DNA from: Rodentibacter genomosp. 2
Lineage (GTDB): Bacteria > Pseudomonadota > Gammaproteobacteria > Enterobacterales > Pasteurellaceae
Assembly (NCBI GenBank): GCA_001999425.1
Contig: MLHP01000011.1
Location: forward strand, 90,449-154,448
DNA: 64,000 nucleotides
Direction of reading: 5' to 3'
Shown here: positions 8,990 to 18,352 of the stretch, in pieces
Position numbering within the stretch: position 1 is the first letter of the stretch
Layout of the letters: the number at the start of each line of letters is the position of its first letter
Program-made: the position numbers and the translations under genes
The notes under the pieces: generated by a model
What the model was told of the DNA's origin: nothing
What the model saw: only the letters and a program-made list of their open reading frames with translations
Database searches by the model: none

Positions 8990-11161
8990 TTAGAACGAAT
9001 ATTCTACGTTAGCCCAATAAGTACGAGGCATACCTAACACGGCAAAGCTGCGATCATAACGGCCGCGCTGAACCTGCCAGTATGCTTTATTAAATAAATT
9101 TTCTACTCCAACACGGAATGTTAGGCTTTGTTGTTCACTTAATTTCGCCACATATTTGGCTCCAGCATCAACCGTCGTATAAGATGGAAAGGCAAATTTT
9201 TCAGAATAATCTTGATAGGATTTTCCGTAGTATTGAACTGTCGCATTGAGTGTTAAATTTCTGATAAATGGGGTATCCCATTCAACGGCGGCTTTAGCAA
9301 TCCAACGAGGGCTGGAAACTTGTGAGCCGTTGATAATCGGGCCGGCAAAACTTGGGTAATCAATTAATTTTCCTTGATTGTAAGTGATACCTAAACTTGG
9401 GCGTAATGTACTATTTAGCAGATTTCCGTAGATATTTAATTCAATGCCACGGTTACGTTCTTTGCCTTGTTCCTGTCCGGTTTTAGCATGAACACCGGGG
9501 CGTGATAATTGGTAAATACTTAAGGTTGTGGTCGCAAGATCTTTCCAGTTTTTGCGCACCCCTAATTCGATTTGTCGGCTGACAACCGGTTTTGCCATAA
9601 TACCGGTATCTTCATCGGTTGCACCCGGTTCCAAATCTTCTAAATAATTGGCATAAAAAGTTAAGTTTGGATTAGGTACATAGGCTGCCATCACCATTGG
9701 GCTAAAACGACTTTCGTGATAACGAACATCTCGAGTTGGTTTTGCCGGATAAGGCAGGGCGTGTTGTTTGATCCACTGGAAACGTCCACCGAGTGTTAAA
9801 CGAACCGTGCTATCAATAAATGAAGCGGTATCTGCAAAGGCAAGGCTGTAACTCGCTAGTTTTTCGTTCGTTGCGCCTTGCGTTACGGCCTTGTTAGGCT
9901 GACGGGATGTCGTAAATTGCGGATGATAAAGATTGATATTGGAATACACATTTTGACTTAAAACCGTACCCTGATCAAAATCACGTTGGCGTCTTACCGC
10001 ATCAAACGCTAAATTCCAGTTGTGGTTGATCGAACCGGTTTCAAATTCACCTTGTAATTTTAGATTTCCGCTTGTTGTTCGAATATGGTAATCCATCGCC
10101 CGTAGTTGTTGTAAACGATATTGTTCGGTGTATGTTTTTTCATCCATCATTCGAACTTGACCGAATGTGCCGTAATAGCGTGACTCCATATAACCCAATC
10201 CACCGGATAGCATCATGCTATAAGGCAGATCATATTCAAAGGTTCCCATAATGGTTTGATCTTGAGTCGTTTGACCGTTCCAATGCGGCACAAAATTTGT
10301 ATCGCCGCTTGGTGCGCTTGGTAAGCGATAGTTTAAGCGCTGAATATCTTGAATACGTGCACGGCCGCCATGTGTTGCCCGTTTGGTGTACATATAATCT
10401 ATACCTGCACGGAATTTCTCACCACGATAGTCTAAACCCACAGCAAATTCTTTGTTTCGTTCGTCATAATTATGGCGTGCCGGATTACCATCACGATATT
10501 TACCGTTTAGGCGAATGCCCCATTCTTTATTTGCACCGAAACGGCGACCAAAATCAAAGGTTTCTTGTAAACGATTGTTGCTGTACCAAGCAAAACCAAG
10601 TTGATTAATATCTTCATCCGTCGCCCGTTTGGTCTCAATATTTAGAGAAGAACCAGCTGCTCCCTCAGGATCCATTCCTGCGACAGCCGTTGAAGCGCCT
10701 TTAATTAACTGAGCTGAGCTAACGGCAGCAGTAGGGGAGTTATAAGTAGAGTAAAGTCCCGCTAATCCGTTAACAGTAATTTGACGGGCATCCAGTTGTA
10801 ATCCTCGAACATAAATTCCCGATAAGGTATTGGTTTCTCCACCAAAATTCATGACTGAAGAATCAATTTTAGCAATTCCGTCTAAAAGATTACGTTGTTG
10901 AGAGTTCTCAAATGCTTTTTCATCATAGTGAACAACCGCAATAGGAGAAGTAAATGCAGTTTGCAGCCCAAGTAAACTGAGATTAACAATTTCTTTTTGT
11001 TTTTCACCTGCGGCTTTTGCTTTTTCCAATTCTGTGACGACATTCACTTGATCCAATACCATTTCGGAACTTGAGCCGACATCGGTTTGTGTTTCCGCCA
11101 ACACTGAAAAAGATACACCGGTAAAAAGTGCGGTGTAAAGAATACTGTGTTTAAACGCCAT
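8990..11161 (-). CDS. TonB-dependent siderophore-type outer-membrane receptor
   Basis: This 723-residue outer-membrane receptor probably imports a ferric siderophore with energy from TonB-ExbBD. The ATG at 11161 is chosen over an upstream in-frame ATG because AAGGAAA precedes it and a signal peptide follows (MAFKHSILYTAL...VLA, cut near residue 23). The plug domain (about 60-190) holds YVRGLQLDARQITVNGL and AAVSSAQLIKGAS...DPEGAAGSSLNIETKRA, typical of the siderophore-receptor subfamily. The barrel ends in the required C-terminal aromatic (ANVEYSF). I saw no convincing Fur box upstream, so iron control is inferred from family only. The downstream SbmA-like transporter may serve the same substrate. 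Confidence 0.85.
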   Translation of the reverse strand: MAFKHSILYTALFTGVSFSVLAETQTDVGSSSEMVLDQVNVVTELEKAKAAGEKQKEIVNLSLLGLQTAFTSPIAVVHYDEKAFENSQQRNLLDGIAKIDSSVMNFGGETNTLSGIYVRGLQLDARQITVNGLAGLYSTYNSPTAAVSSAQLIKGASTAVAGMDPEGAAGSSLNIETKRATDEDINQLGFAWYSNNRLQETFDFGRRFGANKEWGIRLNGKYRDGNPARHNYDERNKEFAVGLDYRGEKFRAGIDYMYTKRATHGGRARIQDIQRLNYRLPSAPSGDTNFVPHWNGQTTQDQTIMGTFEYDLPYSMMLSGGLGYMESRYYGTFGQVRMMDEKTYTEQYRLQQLRAMDYHIRTTSGNLKLQGEFETGSINHNWNLAFDAVRRQRDFDQGTVLSQNVYSNINLYHPQFTTSRQPNKAVTQGATNEKLASYSLAFADTASFIDSTVRLTLGGRFQWIKQHALPYPAKPTRDVRYHESRFSPMVMAAYVPNPNLTFYANYLEDLEPGATDEDTGIMAKPVVSRQIELGVRKNWKDLATTTLSIYQLSRPGVHAKTGQEQGKERNRGIELNIYGNLLNSTLRPSLGITYNQGKLIDYPSFAGPIINGSQVSSPRWIAKAAVEWDTPFIRNLTLNATVQYYGKSYQDYSEKFAFPSYTTVDAGAKYVAKLSEQQSLTFRVGVENLFNKAYWQVQRGRYDRSFAVLGMPRTYWANVEYSF

Positions 11162-11334
11162 ATTTGCTTTCCTTAAAATTGATGTAATAAAAAAGAGCCG
11201 TAAGTATAACTGAAAATAATTACTTGCCTCAATAGGAATAGTTTGCATTTAGTATTAGATAAAAATTTAGAGAAAAATAACCGCACTTTTGCTTGTTTTT
11301 TCTTCAGTAGCGGTATAGACTTTTAGCAATTTTA

Positions 11335-11407
11335 GTCGGGGTGCCACGATGTGGCTGAGATGATACCCGTGAACCTGAAACAGTTAGCACTGACGTAGGA
11401 AACTAAT
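11335..11407 (+). promoter_or_regulatory. TPP riboswitch (THI element)
   Basis: The conserved THI-box core is present in order: GGGGTGCC, GGCTGAGATGATACCCGTG, AACCTGA, and the 3' part ending in a GACGTAGGAAACTAA-type sequence. It senses thiamine pyrophosphate and lies 90 bases upstream of the thiZXY-tenA-thiMDE operon, which it should repress when TPP is abundant. A weak promoter candidate (TATAGA at 11314) precedes it. Confidence 0.95.
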
Positions 11408-11479
11408 ATGCCAAAATATCTTTTCATTTTTCATTCCATTCTTAATTTTTCATTCTCGCCTATTCAAATCTCTTGTTAA
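11408..11479 (+). CDS. Possible 23-residue leader ORF behind the riboswitch
   Basis: An ATG directly abuts the riboswitch 3' end, whose TAGGAAA could act as a ribosome site, and opens a 23-codon frame (MPKYLFIFHSIL...) ending 16 bases before thiZ. It may be a translated leader or chance. There is no independent support. Confidence 0.2.
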   Translation: MPKYLFIFHSILNFSFSPIQISC

Positions 11480-11495
11480 TTTTGAGAGGTGGGCG

Positions 11496-12230
11496 ATGGT
11501 ACATATCCAGAATTTAAGTCTTAATTTTGGTGGTCAACCCTTATTTGAGCGGCTTAATTTATCCCTTTTTCAAAAAGAGTGGATAAGTCTATTAGGTTCA
11601 TCAGGCGTCGGTAAATCGACTTTGTTACGTCTGATCGCAGGCATTGATACTCAAGGTTCGGTGCAAGGACAAATCAATGTTGAGCCTAATGTACGTATAG
11701 CATGGTTGCCGCAAAAAGATACGCTTTATCCGTGGTTGTCGATAGTCGATAACGTGCAGTTACACGCAGTCTTATACGGGCAAAAATCTGCCAAAACGAC
11801 CGAACAAGCCAAATTGCTGTTAGATAAAGTAGGAATGTTTTCTCATTTGCATAAGGCTTGCTCGCAATTATCAGGCGGACAGCGACAACGTGTGGCACTT
11901 GCCCGTATCTTAATGCAAAACGCAGATCTGGTTTTACTTGATGAACCCTTTTCCGCCTTAGATGCGATTAGTCGCCATCAAATACAAAATTTGGCGTACG
12001 AATTGCTGCAGGAAAAATCCGTTTTATTGGTTACTCACGATCCACAAGAAGCCCTACGATTAAGTCAGCGTATTTTTGTCTTACGTTCTTTGCAAGTGAA
12101 TCAGCCTGCAATATTCTCTGACACCATCATCCCCACAGGAAAAGCGCCGCGTGAATTCGAACAAGGGGAGCTATGGGGATTGCAACAACAATTATTGCTG
12201 GAATTATCAGCGAACATGGGGGAGAGATGA
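11496..12230 (+). CDS. thiZ: Thiamine-precursor ABC transporter, ATP-binding protein ThiZ
   Basis: This is the ATPase of an importer for hydroxymethylpyrimidine-type thiamine precursors. The 244 residues contain Walker A GSSGVGKST at 34-42, signature LSGGQRQRVALAR near 125-137 and Walker B DLVLLDEPFSALD. It is the first structural gene behind the TPP riboswitch, with GAGAGGTGG as ribosome site, and overlaps thiX by 4 bases. Similar nitrate/taurine/sulfonate ATPases exist; the pyrimidine assignment rests on the riboswitch and on the downstream THI5-type binding protein and tenA. Confidence 0.88.
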   Translation: MVHIQNLSLNFGGQPLFERLNLSLFQKEWISLLGSSGVGKSTLLRLIAGIDTQGSVQGQINVEPNVRIAWLPQKDTLYPWLSIVDNVQLHAVLYGQKSAKTTEQAKLLLDKVGMFSHLHKACSQLSGGQRQRVALARILMQNADLVLLDEPFSALDAISRHQIQNLAYELLQEKSVLLVTHDPQEALRLSQRIFVLRSLQVNQPAIFSDTIIPTGKAPREFEQGELWGLQQQLLLELSANMGER

Positions 12231-12979
12231 AAAGCGTCTTAAAACCCGTGATGATTGGGGTTGCAATGTTATTGATATGGCAACTGGTTGTGGTGATTGG
12301 CAATTTTCCGCATTACATTTTACCATCACCCCAATCGGTTGGATTACAGTTGATTTCTCATTTCAATTTGTTATGGCAACACACAAAAACAACTCTACTT
12401 GAAATTGGAGTGGGTTTATTTTTTGGCTTTTTGTGCGGTTTAAGCTCGGCATTATTGCTGTCGTTTTCAAAAAAAATTTCTACCTTATTATTACCGATTT
12501 TGGTTATTTCACAAGCCATTCCGGTATTTGCCATTGCACCATTACTGGTATTGTGGTTTGGCTATGGTATGGCATCAAAAATTGCAATGTCCATATTGAT
12601 TATCTACTTTCCGGTCACTGCCGCCTGTTATGACGGTTTGCGTAATACACCGCAGGCTTGGTTAGACTTAGCCAATACATTCCGACTCTCTCCCTTACGT
12701 TTGTTGCTTAAGGTTCGGCTACCCGCCGCATTGCCTGCTTTTGCGTCGGGGCTTCGCATTGCGGTTTCTGTTGCGCCTATTGGGGTTGTTGTCGGGGAGT
12801 GGATTGGATCTTCGCAAGGATTGGGCTATTTAATGATCCACGCTAATGCCCGAATGCAAGTCGATTTAATGTTCGCAGCATTACTGATTTTAGTCGGCAT
12901 TTCCCTTTGTTTGTACTTTGGTATTGATTGGCTGTTACGCCGATTTATTCCTTGGGGAAACTATATTCATTCATCATAA
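12227..12979 (+). CDS. thiX: Thiamine-precursor ABC transporter permease ThiX
   Basis: This 250-residue inner-membrane permease is of the nitrate/taurine (BPD_transp_1) type. Around six membrane segments are visible, with the cytoplasmic coupling loop typical of the family (DLANTFRLSPLRLLLKVRLPAALPAFASGLRIA). The start at 12227 overlaps the thiZ stop as ATGA; a longer frame starting at 12173 lies inside thiZ and is not needed. It should pair with ThiZ and ThiY to import pyrimidine precursors. Confidence 0.88.
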   Translation: MKSVLKPVMIGVAMLLIWQLVVVIGNFPHYILPSPQSVGLQLISHFNLLWQHTKTTLLEIGVGLFFGFLCGLSSALLLSFSKKISTLLLPILVISQAIPVFAIAPLLVLWFGYGMASKIAMSILIIYFPVTAACYDGLRNTPQAWLDLANTFRLSPLRLLLKVRLPAALPAFASGLRIAVSVAPIGVVVGEWIGSSQGLGYLMIHANARMQVDLMFAALLILVGISLCLYFGIDWLLRRFIPWGNYIHSS

Positions 12980-12998
12980 ACATAAAAAGGAAATAAAA

Positions 12999-13940
12999 AT
13001 GAGAAAAATCGTTCACTATTTAGGTGTGATTATAGGATTAACGAGTGGCTTTTCCGCACTGGCAAAAGATAAGCTGACATTGTTGTTAGATTGGTATGTC
13101 AATCCTGATCACGTCGCCATTATTGTCGCGCAACAAAAAGGCTTTTTTGAACAAAACGGCTTAGAAATAGAGATTATTGAGCCCGCCGATCCGTCGCTTC
13201 CGCCTAAATTAGTTGCCACAGGTCAAGCGGATTTAGCCGTTGATTATCAACCCCAGCTCTATCAACAGGTTGCCGAGGGTTTACCATTAGTGAGAATCGG
13301 TACATTGGTTTCAACACCACTGAATAGTGTGGTGACATTACAAAAAAACGGCATTAACACGCTAGCGGATTTGAAAGGTAAGAAAGTGGGGTATTCTGTC
13401 AGTGGTTTTGAAGATGTGTTATTGGAAACCATGCTCCATTCCGTGAAATTAACCAAAGAAGATATTGAGCTGGTGAACGTGAATTGGTCGCTTTCTCCTT
13501 CACTATTAACGGGGCAGGTTGATGCGGTGATTGGGGCTTTTCGCAATTTTGAATTAAACCAACTCCGTTTAGAAAAGCAAGAGGGGGTGGCATTTTACCC
13601 TGAAGAATGGGGAGTTCCGCCTTATGACGAGCTTATTTTAGTCGCGAATAAAGACAAATTAGATTCTACAAAATATTCGGCATTTTTGACCGCTCTTGAG
13701 CAGGCGACAACCTATCTGATTAATCATCAAAATGAAGCATGGCAAGCCTTTGTGGATTACAAACCGAATGAGTTAAATAACGAACTTAATCGTTTAGCGT
13801 GGAAAGATACTTTGCCTCGTTTAGCGCTACATCCAAGAGCACTAGACAGTCATCGTTATCAACAAATGGCGCAATTTTTACAACAAAAAGGGCTGGTTAA
13901 AACCTTGCCTAAATTGAAAGAGTATGCGGTAGAACTTTAA
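12999..13940 (+). CDS. thiY: Periplasmic pyrimidine-precursor-binding protein ThiY
   Basis: ThiY delivers a formyl-aminopyrimidine or hydroxymethylpyrimidine to ThiXZ. The 313-residue protein starts behind AAAAAGGAAA, has a 22-residue signal peptide (MRKIVHYLGVII...ALA) and then an NMT1/THI5-like domain beginning KLTLLLDWYVNPDHVAIIVAQQKG. The GQADLAVDYQPQLY and GKKVGYSVSGFE parts are family hallmarks. There is no lipobox, so it is a soluble periplasmic protein. It is followed 12 bases later by tenA, which processes the imported pyrimidine. Confidence 0.9.
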   Translation: MRKIVHYLGVIIGLTSGFSALAKDKLTLLLDWYVNPDHVAIIVAQQKGFFEQNGLEIEIIEPADPSLPPKLVATGQADLAVDYQPQLYQQVAEGLPLVRIGTLVSTPLNSVVTLQKNGINTLADLKGKKVGYSVSGFEDVLLETMLHSVKLTKEDIELVNVNWSLSPSLLTGQVDAVIGAFRNFELNQLRLEKQEGVAFYPEEWGVPPYDELILVANKDKLDSTKYSAFLTALEQATTYLINHQNEAWQAFVDYKPNELNNELNRLAWKDTLPRLALHPRALDSHRYQQMAQFLQQKGLVKTLPKLKEYAVEL

Positions 13941-13952
13941 TAAGGAGACAAA

Positions 13953-14600
13953 ATGATTACTCAACTTATTGAACGGGCACAACCTTATTGGCAACACTAT
14001 ATTGAGCATCAATTTGTTCAGCAAATCGCTCAAGGTACGTTACCTAAACATTGTTTTCAGCATTATTTGAAACAAGATTATCGCTATCTTTTTCATTATA
14101 GCCGCGCTTTTGCATTGGGTCTTTTTAAGGCAAAAAACTTTGCAGAAATGGCTGTACCACGCAAAGCGTTGGAAATTCTTAGCCAAGAAATTCAATTACA
14201 TATTAATTATTGCGACCAATGGAGTATCAGTGAACAAGAGATGATAAACACACCGGAAAGCCCGGCTTGTGTGGCTTACACGCGTTATTTATTGGATGTT
14301 GGAATGACGGGAGGACTGGCAGAGCTTTATGCCGCCATTACACCTTGTGCCGTTGGTTATGCTCAAGCGGCTTGCTATATCACGAAGAATTATCCACGCT
14401 TGCCGAATAATCCTTATCAGTCTTGGATTGATGTCTATTCAAGTGCTGATTTTCAGCAATCTGCAGCAGAAACGGCGGATTTTTTGACCGCACTTTGTCA
14501 ATCACTAAACCCAAACCAACTTACCCATATTCAGAACATTTTTACCACCGCAACGCGTATGGAAATTAATTTCTGGCAAATGGGATTGGATTTATCTTAA
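13953..14600 (+). CDS. tenA: Aminopyrimidine aminohydrolase (thiaminase II) TenA
   Basis: TenA hydrolyses 4-amino-5-aminomethyl-2-methylpyrimidine, a product of thiamine breakdown, to hydroxymethylpyrimidine. The 215-residue protein shows the family core ([22 protein letters not shown]), the catalytic cysteine in ITPCAVGY (Cys132) and the C-terminal glutamate in MEINFW (Glu204). AAGGAGA gives a strong ribosome site. It lies directly after the transporter that supplies its substrate and before thiM, which fits a salvage route rather than de novo synthesis. Confidence 0.93.
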   Translation: MITQLIERAQPYWQHYIEHQFVQQIAQGTLPKHCFQHYLKQDYRYLFHYSRAFALGLFKAKNFAEMAVPRKALEILSQEIQLHINYCDQWSISEQEMINTPESPACVAYTRYLLDVGMTGGLAELYAAITPCAVGYAQAACYITKNYPRLPNNPYQSWIDVYSSADFQQSAAETADFLTALCQSLNPNQLTHIQNIFTTATRMEINFWQMGLDLS

Positions 14601-14619
14601 CCATAAAAAGGAGACTACG

Positions 14620-15411
14620 ATGAAATCTATTTATCTGGCAAAAATTCGTGAGCAAAATCCGCTCATTCATAATATTACCAACATTGTTGCAGCTAATTTT
14701 AGTGCCAACGGATTATTGGCATTGGGGGCTTCCCCAATGATGTCCGATAGTGAAGAGGAAATGGTCGAAATGCCAAATTTAAGTCAAGCTCTCGTGATTA
14801 ATATTGGCACCTTGATCGACAAAGAACAAAAATCTATGTTGTTGGCAGGTAAAACGGCAAATGCGAAAGGGATCCCTGTTGTGCTTGATCCTGTGGGCGT
14901 GGGAGCAACGAGTTATCGGCGAGAGACTGTACGTCAGCTTTTGTCTGAAATAAAATTTGCACTTATTCGTGGTAATGCCGGTGAATTGGCAACGATTGCA
15001 GGTGAAACATGGCAAGCGAAGGGAGTGGATGCCGGACAAGGTAACGTCGATCTGAAAGCCGTTGCCCAACGTGTCGCAAAGCAGTATGGCTGTGTCGTAT
15101 TGATTAGTGGGGAAGTTGATGTCATCAGCGACGGTAGGCAAACCGCTACGGTGCATAATGGTACGCCGTTGTTCCCTAAAGTAACGGCATCGGGCTGTTT
15201 ACTCAGTGCAATCTGTGGGGCTTTCTTAGCCGTAGATGCGGGCGATCATTTTGCTGCAACGATTGAAGCCTGTGTTGCTTATACTGTTGCGGGTGAACTT
15301 GCCGCTCAAGGTCTGACTACTCAAGTCGGGCAATTTCAAATTCGTTTATTAGATGAATTGGCTGCGCTTTCCCCTGAAATGATTGCACAAAAGGGGCGTA
15401 TCAATGAGTAA
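14620..15411 (+). CDS. thiM: Hydroxyethylthiazole kinase ThiM
   Basis: ThiM phosphorylates the thiazole alcohol so that it can be joined to the pyrimidine. The 263 residues include the [29 protein letters not shown] start, [12 protein letters not shown] and the active-site loop with cysteine ([11 protein letters not shown], where many homologs have TGTGC). AAAAGGAGA precedes the start. It overlaps thiD by 8 bases. Confidence 0.96.
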   Translation: MKSIYLAKIREQNPLIHNITNIVAANFSANGLLALGASPMMSDSEEEMVEMPNLSQALVINIGTLIDKEQKSMLLAGKTANAKGIPVVLDPVGVGATSYRRETVRQLLSEIKFALIRGNAGELATIAGETWQAKGVDAGQGNVDLKAVAQRVAKQYGCVVLISGEVDVISDGRQTATVHNGTPLFPKVTASGCLLSAICGAFLAVDAGDHFAATIEACVAYTVAGELAAQGLTTQVGQFQIRLLDELAALSPEMIAQKGRINE

Positions 15412-16234
15412 CATTCCCCAAGTATTAACCATAGCCGGTTCGGATAGTGGCGGCGGTGCGGGTATTCAAGCCGATCTTAAAACCTTTCAAATGCAAGGTG
15501 TGTTCGGTACTTCAGTGGTAACTGCCGTAACGGCTCAAAATACCCAGGGAGTATTTGATATTCACACTATTCCATTGAAAACCATTCGTTCACAACTACA
15601 AGCGGTGAAAAACGATTTCAATATTGCAAGTGTGAAAATTGGAATGCTCGGAACGCCGGAAATTATTGAATGTGTGGCGGAATATCTTAAGGAATCTCCA
15701 TTTGGCAATTTGGTACTTGATCCTGTGATGATCGCTAAAGGCGGAGCGCCATTATTACAACAGCAGGCGGTTTCGTCTCTTATTGATCATTTACTGCCAC
15801 TGGCGGATGTGATTACTCCCAACCTTCCTGAAACAGAAGCCCTAACGGGTATTATGATTTACGATGAGACGAGCATTCAAAAAGCAGCAAAATCCCTACA
15901 AAAGTTAGGGGCGCGTAATGTGATTATCAAAGGCGGGCATGCTCTGAACTCGCAGAGTGAACAATGTCAAGATTGGGTTTTTCTTGCCGATGGTCGTTAT
16001 TTTGTATTGGAAAGTCCACGTTTTTATACGCCACACACACATGGTACCGGTTGCACCTTTTCCGCTTGTTTAACCGCAGAATTAGCGAAAGGAAAACCGT
16101 TGCAAAGTGCGGTCGAAATTGCCAAAGATTTTATTACCGCAGCGATTAGTCGTCCGCTCAATGTTGGTCATGGACATGGGCCGACAAACCATTGGGCTTA
16201 TCGTGATTTAGTTAATTTAAAGAGGAATGATTAA
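15404..16234 (+). CDS. thiD: Hydroxymethylpyrimidine/phosphomethylpyrimidine kinase ThiD
   Basis: ThiD phosphorylates hydroxymethylpyrimidine twice to the diphosphate used by ThiE. The 276-residue ribokinase-fold protein begins [20 protein letters not shown], has [13 protein letters not shown] and ends with the anion-hole motif [11 protein letters not shown]. The start at 15404 overlaps the end of thiM, implying translational coupling; an upstream in-frame start lies further inside thiM. thiE starts on the next base after its stop. Confidence 0.96.
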   Translation: MSNIPQVLTIAGSDSGGGAGIQADLKTFQMQGVFGTSVVTAVTAQNTQGVFDIHTIPLKTIRSQLQAVKNDFNIASVKIGMLGTPEIIECVAEYLKESPFGNLVLDPVMIAKGGAPLLQQQAVSSLIDHLLPLADVITPNLPETEALTGIMIYDETSIQKAAKSLQKLGARNVIIKGGHALNSQSEQCQDWVFLADGRYFVLESPRFYTPHTHGTGCTFSACLTAELAKGKPLQSAVEIAKDFITAAISRPLNVGHGHGPTNHWAYRDLVNLKRND

Positions 16235-16903
16235 ATGCAAAAAATTCGAGAAATCCTACCGCTTTACTTTGTTGCGGGAACGCAAGATTGTCGGCATTTG
16301 GGGGAAAATAATGCGCAAAATTTACTTTCTGTATTAAAACAAGCATTAGACGGCGGTATTACTTGTTTCCAATTTCGGGATAAAGGCAAGTTTTCCCTTG
16401 AACATTCACCGGCAGCACAAAAAGATTTAGCCATTAGCTGTCGGGATATGTGCCGTGAATATCGTGTTCCTTTTATCGTCAATGATAATGTGGATTTGGC
16501 CTTTGAGCTTGAGGCGGATGGTATCCATGTCGGACAAACTGATATGGCAGTACAGGTTATTCGGGCAAAAGCGAATAAAGCGATGATTGTGGGGTGGTCG
16601 GTTAATTTATTAGAAGAAGCCAAAATAGGCGAAGCAATGGCGGAGATTGATTATTTTGGCATTGGGCCGATTTTTCCAACGCAATCAAAGGAAAATCCAA
16701 AACCGACACGTGGTATGGCGTTTGTTCAAGATTTACGGAAATCAGGCATAACGAAACCCTTTGTTGCGATTGGCGGCGTGAAGTTGGAACACGTTCGCAC
16801 TTTAAGGGAGTTTGGGGCTGATGGTGTGGCGGTAATTTCAGCGATCAGTCAAGCAAAAAATGTTGAAATGATGACTAAAGCGTTAAGAGAGGCTAGCCGG
16901 TAA
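16235..16903 (+). CDS. thiE: Thiamine-phosphate synthase ThiE
   Basis: ThiE joins pyrimidine diphosphate and thiazole phosphate to thiamine phosphate. The 222-residue TIM barrel shows the family motifs in order: CFQFRDKG, FIVNDNVDLA, DGIHVGQTD, GIGPIFPTQSK and FVAIGGVKLEHV. It begins immediately behind the thiD stop (TAAATG). With thiM and thiD it completes salvage; thiC, thiG and other de novo genes are not in this operon. Confidence 0.96.
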   Translation: MQKIREILPLYFVAGTQDCRHLGENNAQNLLSVLKQALDGGITCFQFRDKGKFSLEHSPAAQKDLAISCRDMCREYRVPFIVNDNVDLAFELEADGIHVGQTDMAVQVIRAKANKAMIVGWSVNLLEEAKIGEAMAEIDYFGIGPIFPTQSKENPKPTRGMAFVQDLRKSGITKPFVAIGGVKLEHVRTLREFGADGVAVISAISQAKNVEMMTKALREASR

Positions 16904-16957
16904 ATTAGCTGGCAAAAGTATGCGTTAAATTTGAACGCCTTTCCTTGGAGAAAAATA

Positions 16958-18265
16958 ATGAAACAAAACAGCCCGAAACAAATTGCGATGGCAACAATGA
17001 TTGGTACGGCGATTGAGTATTTCGACAACTATATTTACGCTATGGCCGCCGTATTAGTGTTTAACCATCAATTTTTTCACGCCGCTGATCCTCTCTCAGG
17101 GCAGATCGCAGCCCTTTCTACACTGGCTTTAACCTTTATAGCCCGTCCTTTTGGTGCCGCCTTGTTTGGGCATTTTGGCGATCGTATCGGGCGAAAAAAT
17201 ACCTTTGTGATGAGCTTATTGTTAATGGGCGTTTCTACCGTGATTATCGGATTATTACCGAGTTATGAAAGTATAGGAATTAGTGCAACAATTTTGCTTT
17301 GTTTATGTCGTATCGGGCAAGGAATCGGCTTAGGCGGAGAATGGGGAGGCGCCGCATTAGTAGCTGTTGAAAATGCACCGGAAGGAAAACGCGGTTGGTA
17401 TGGGACTTTCCCGCAACTTGGTGCGCCATTAGGCTTATTATTGGCGAACGGTGTATTTTTGTTGATCGGAGGCATTTTCGGGCAGGCGGCAATGTTAGAC
17501 TGGGCGTGGAGAATTCCGTTTTTATCTTCAATTTTATTGGTGGGTATCGGTTTATATGTGCGGTTAAAACTCACTGAAACCCCGATTTTTCTTGAAACAT
17601 TAAATAAACCGCAAGCTAAACGTTTGCCAATGTTAGAAGTCATGACAAACTATTTCAAATCTTTTTTCTTGGGAATGTTGGCTTGTATTGCCGGTTATGT
17701 ATTGTTTTATGTCATGATCGCATTTAGTCAAATCTATGCTAAATCTGCACCAATCATATCGGATGCCGGTTATGTAATGGGATTGGGATTTTCTCCCCAT
17801 ATTTTCACTGCCTTATTAATGGCAAGTGCGGTTTCTTTAGCAGGCACGATTGTCATTTCGGGCAAATACATTGATAAAATCGGTCGCCGGCTTTGGTTGA
17901 TTTGGACTACTGTCGGTGTAGCGATTTTTGGTTTAACACTGCCGTTTTTTCTTGAAAACGGAACAACTAACAGCTTATTTTGGTTCTTAGTTATTGGAAT
18001 GGGATTAATTGGGATGGGGTATGGGCCGCTTGCCAGTTTTTTACCTGAATTGTTCCCAACCCATGCCCGTTATTCTGGGGCTTCACTGACTTATAATATT
18101 GCGGGTTTATTTGGTGCGAGTGTCGCTTCTATTATTGCGTTACCGTTAAATGCGCATTACGGCTTAAAAGCAGTGGGAATCTATTTGACATTAAACGCTT
18201 TGTTGAGCCTAATTGGGTTATGGTTTATTCGGGAAACAAAAGGTACGAAACTAGAGGAATACTGA
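16958..18265 (+). CDS. MFS transporter at the end of the thiamine operon
   Basis: This 435-residue major-facilitator protein of the metabolite:H+ symporter (ProP/ShiA-like) group has twelve predicted spans. Signature parts are IGTAIEYFDNYIYAM in helix 1, GHFGDRIGRKNTFVMSLLLMG in loop 2-3 and GQGIGLGGEWGGAALVAVEN. The ATG at 16958 has GGAG upstream; an earlier in-frame ATG does not. It lies 54 bases behind thiE and before a terminator, so it belongs to the riboswitch operon. A homolog sits behind thiMDE in H. influenzae as I recall, and import of a thiamine precursor is the likely role, inferred from context only. Confidence 0.85.
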   Translation: MKQNSPKQIAMATMIGTAIEYFDNYIYAMAAVLVFNHQFFHAADPLSGQIAALSTLALTFIARPFGAALFGHFGDRIGRKNTFVMSLLLMGVSTVIIGLLPSYESIGISATILLCLCRIGQGIGLGGEWGGAALVAVENAPEGKRGWYGTFPQLGAPLGLLLANGVFLLIGGIFGQAAMLDWAWRIPFLSSILLVGIGLYVRLKLTETPIFLETLNKPQAKRLPMLEVMTNYFKSFFLGMLACIAGYVLFYVMIAFSQIYAKSAPIISDAGYVMGLGFSPHIFTALLMASAVSLAGTIVISGKYIDKIGRRLWLIWTTVGVAIFGLTLPFFLENGTTNSLFWFLVIGMGLIGMGYGPLASFLPELFPTHARYSGASLTYNIAGLFGASVASIIALPLNAHYGLKAVGIYLTLNALLSLIGLWFIRETKGTKLEEY

Positions 18266-18278
18266 TTTAGAATAATAG

Positions 18279-18333
18279 GCGGTCATTTTTCACGATATTG
18301 CAAAACACAGTGAAATTTGACCGCACTTTTTTT
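18279..18333 (+). terminator. Terminator of the thiamine operon
   Basis: A long imperfect hairpin (GCGGTCATTTTTCAC / GTGAAATTTGACCGC) is followed by a run of seven T. One arm contains an uptake core. Confidence 0.75.
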
Positions 18334-18352
18334 AATTGATGGCGCAATAACC

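Noticed and set aside
11162..11280. Fur box in front of the TonB-dependent receptor
   Set aside because: Only weak AT-rich resemblance; no 19-bp match good enough to call.
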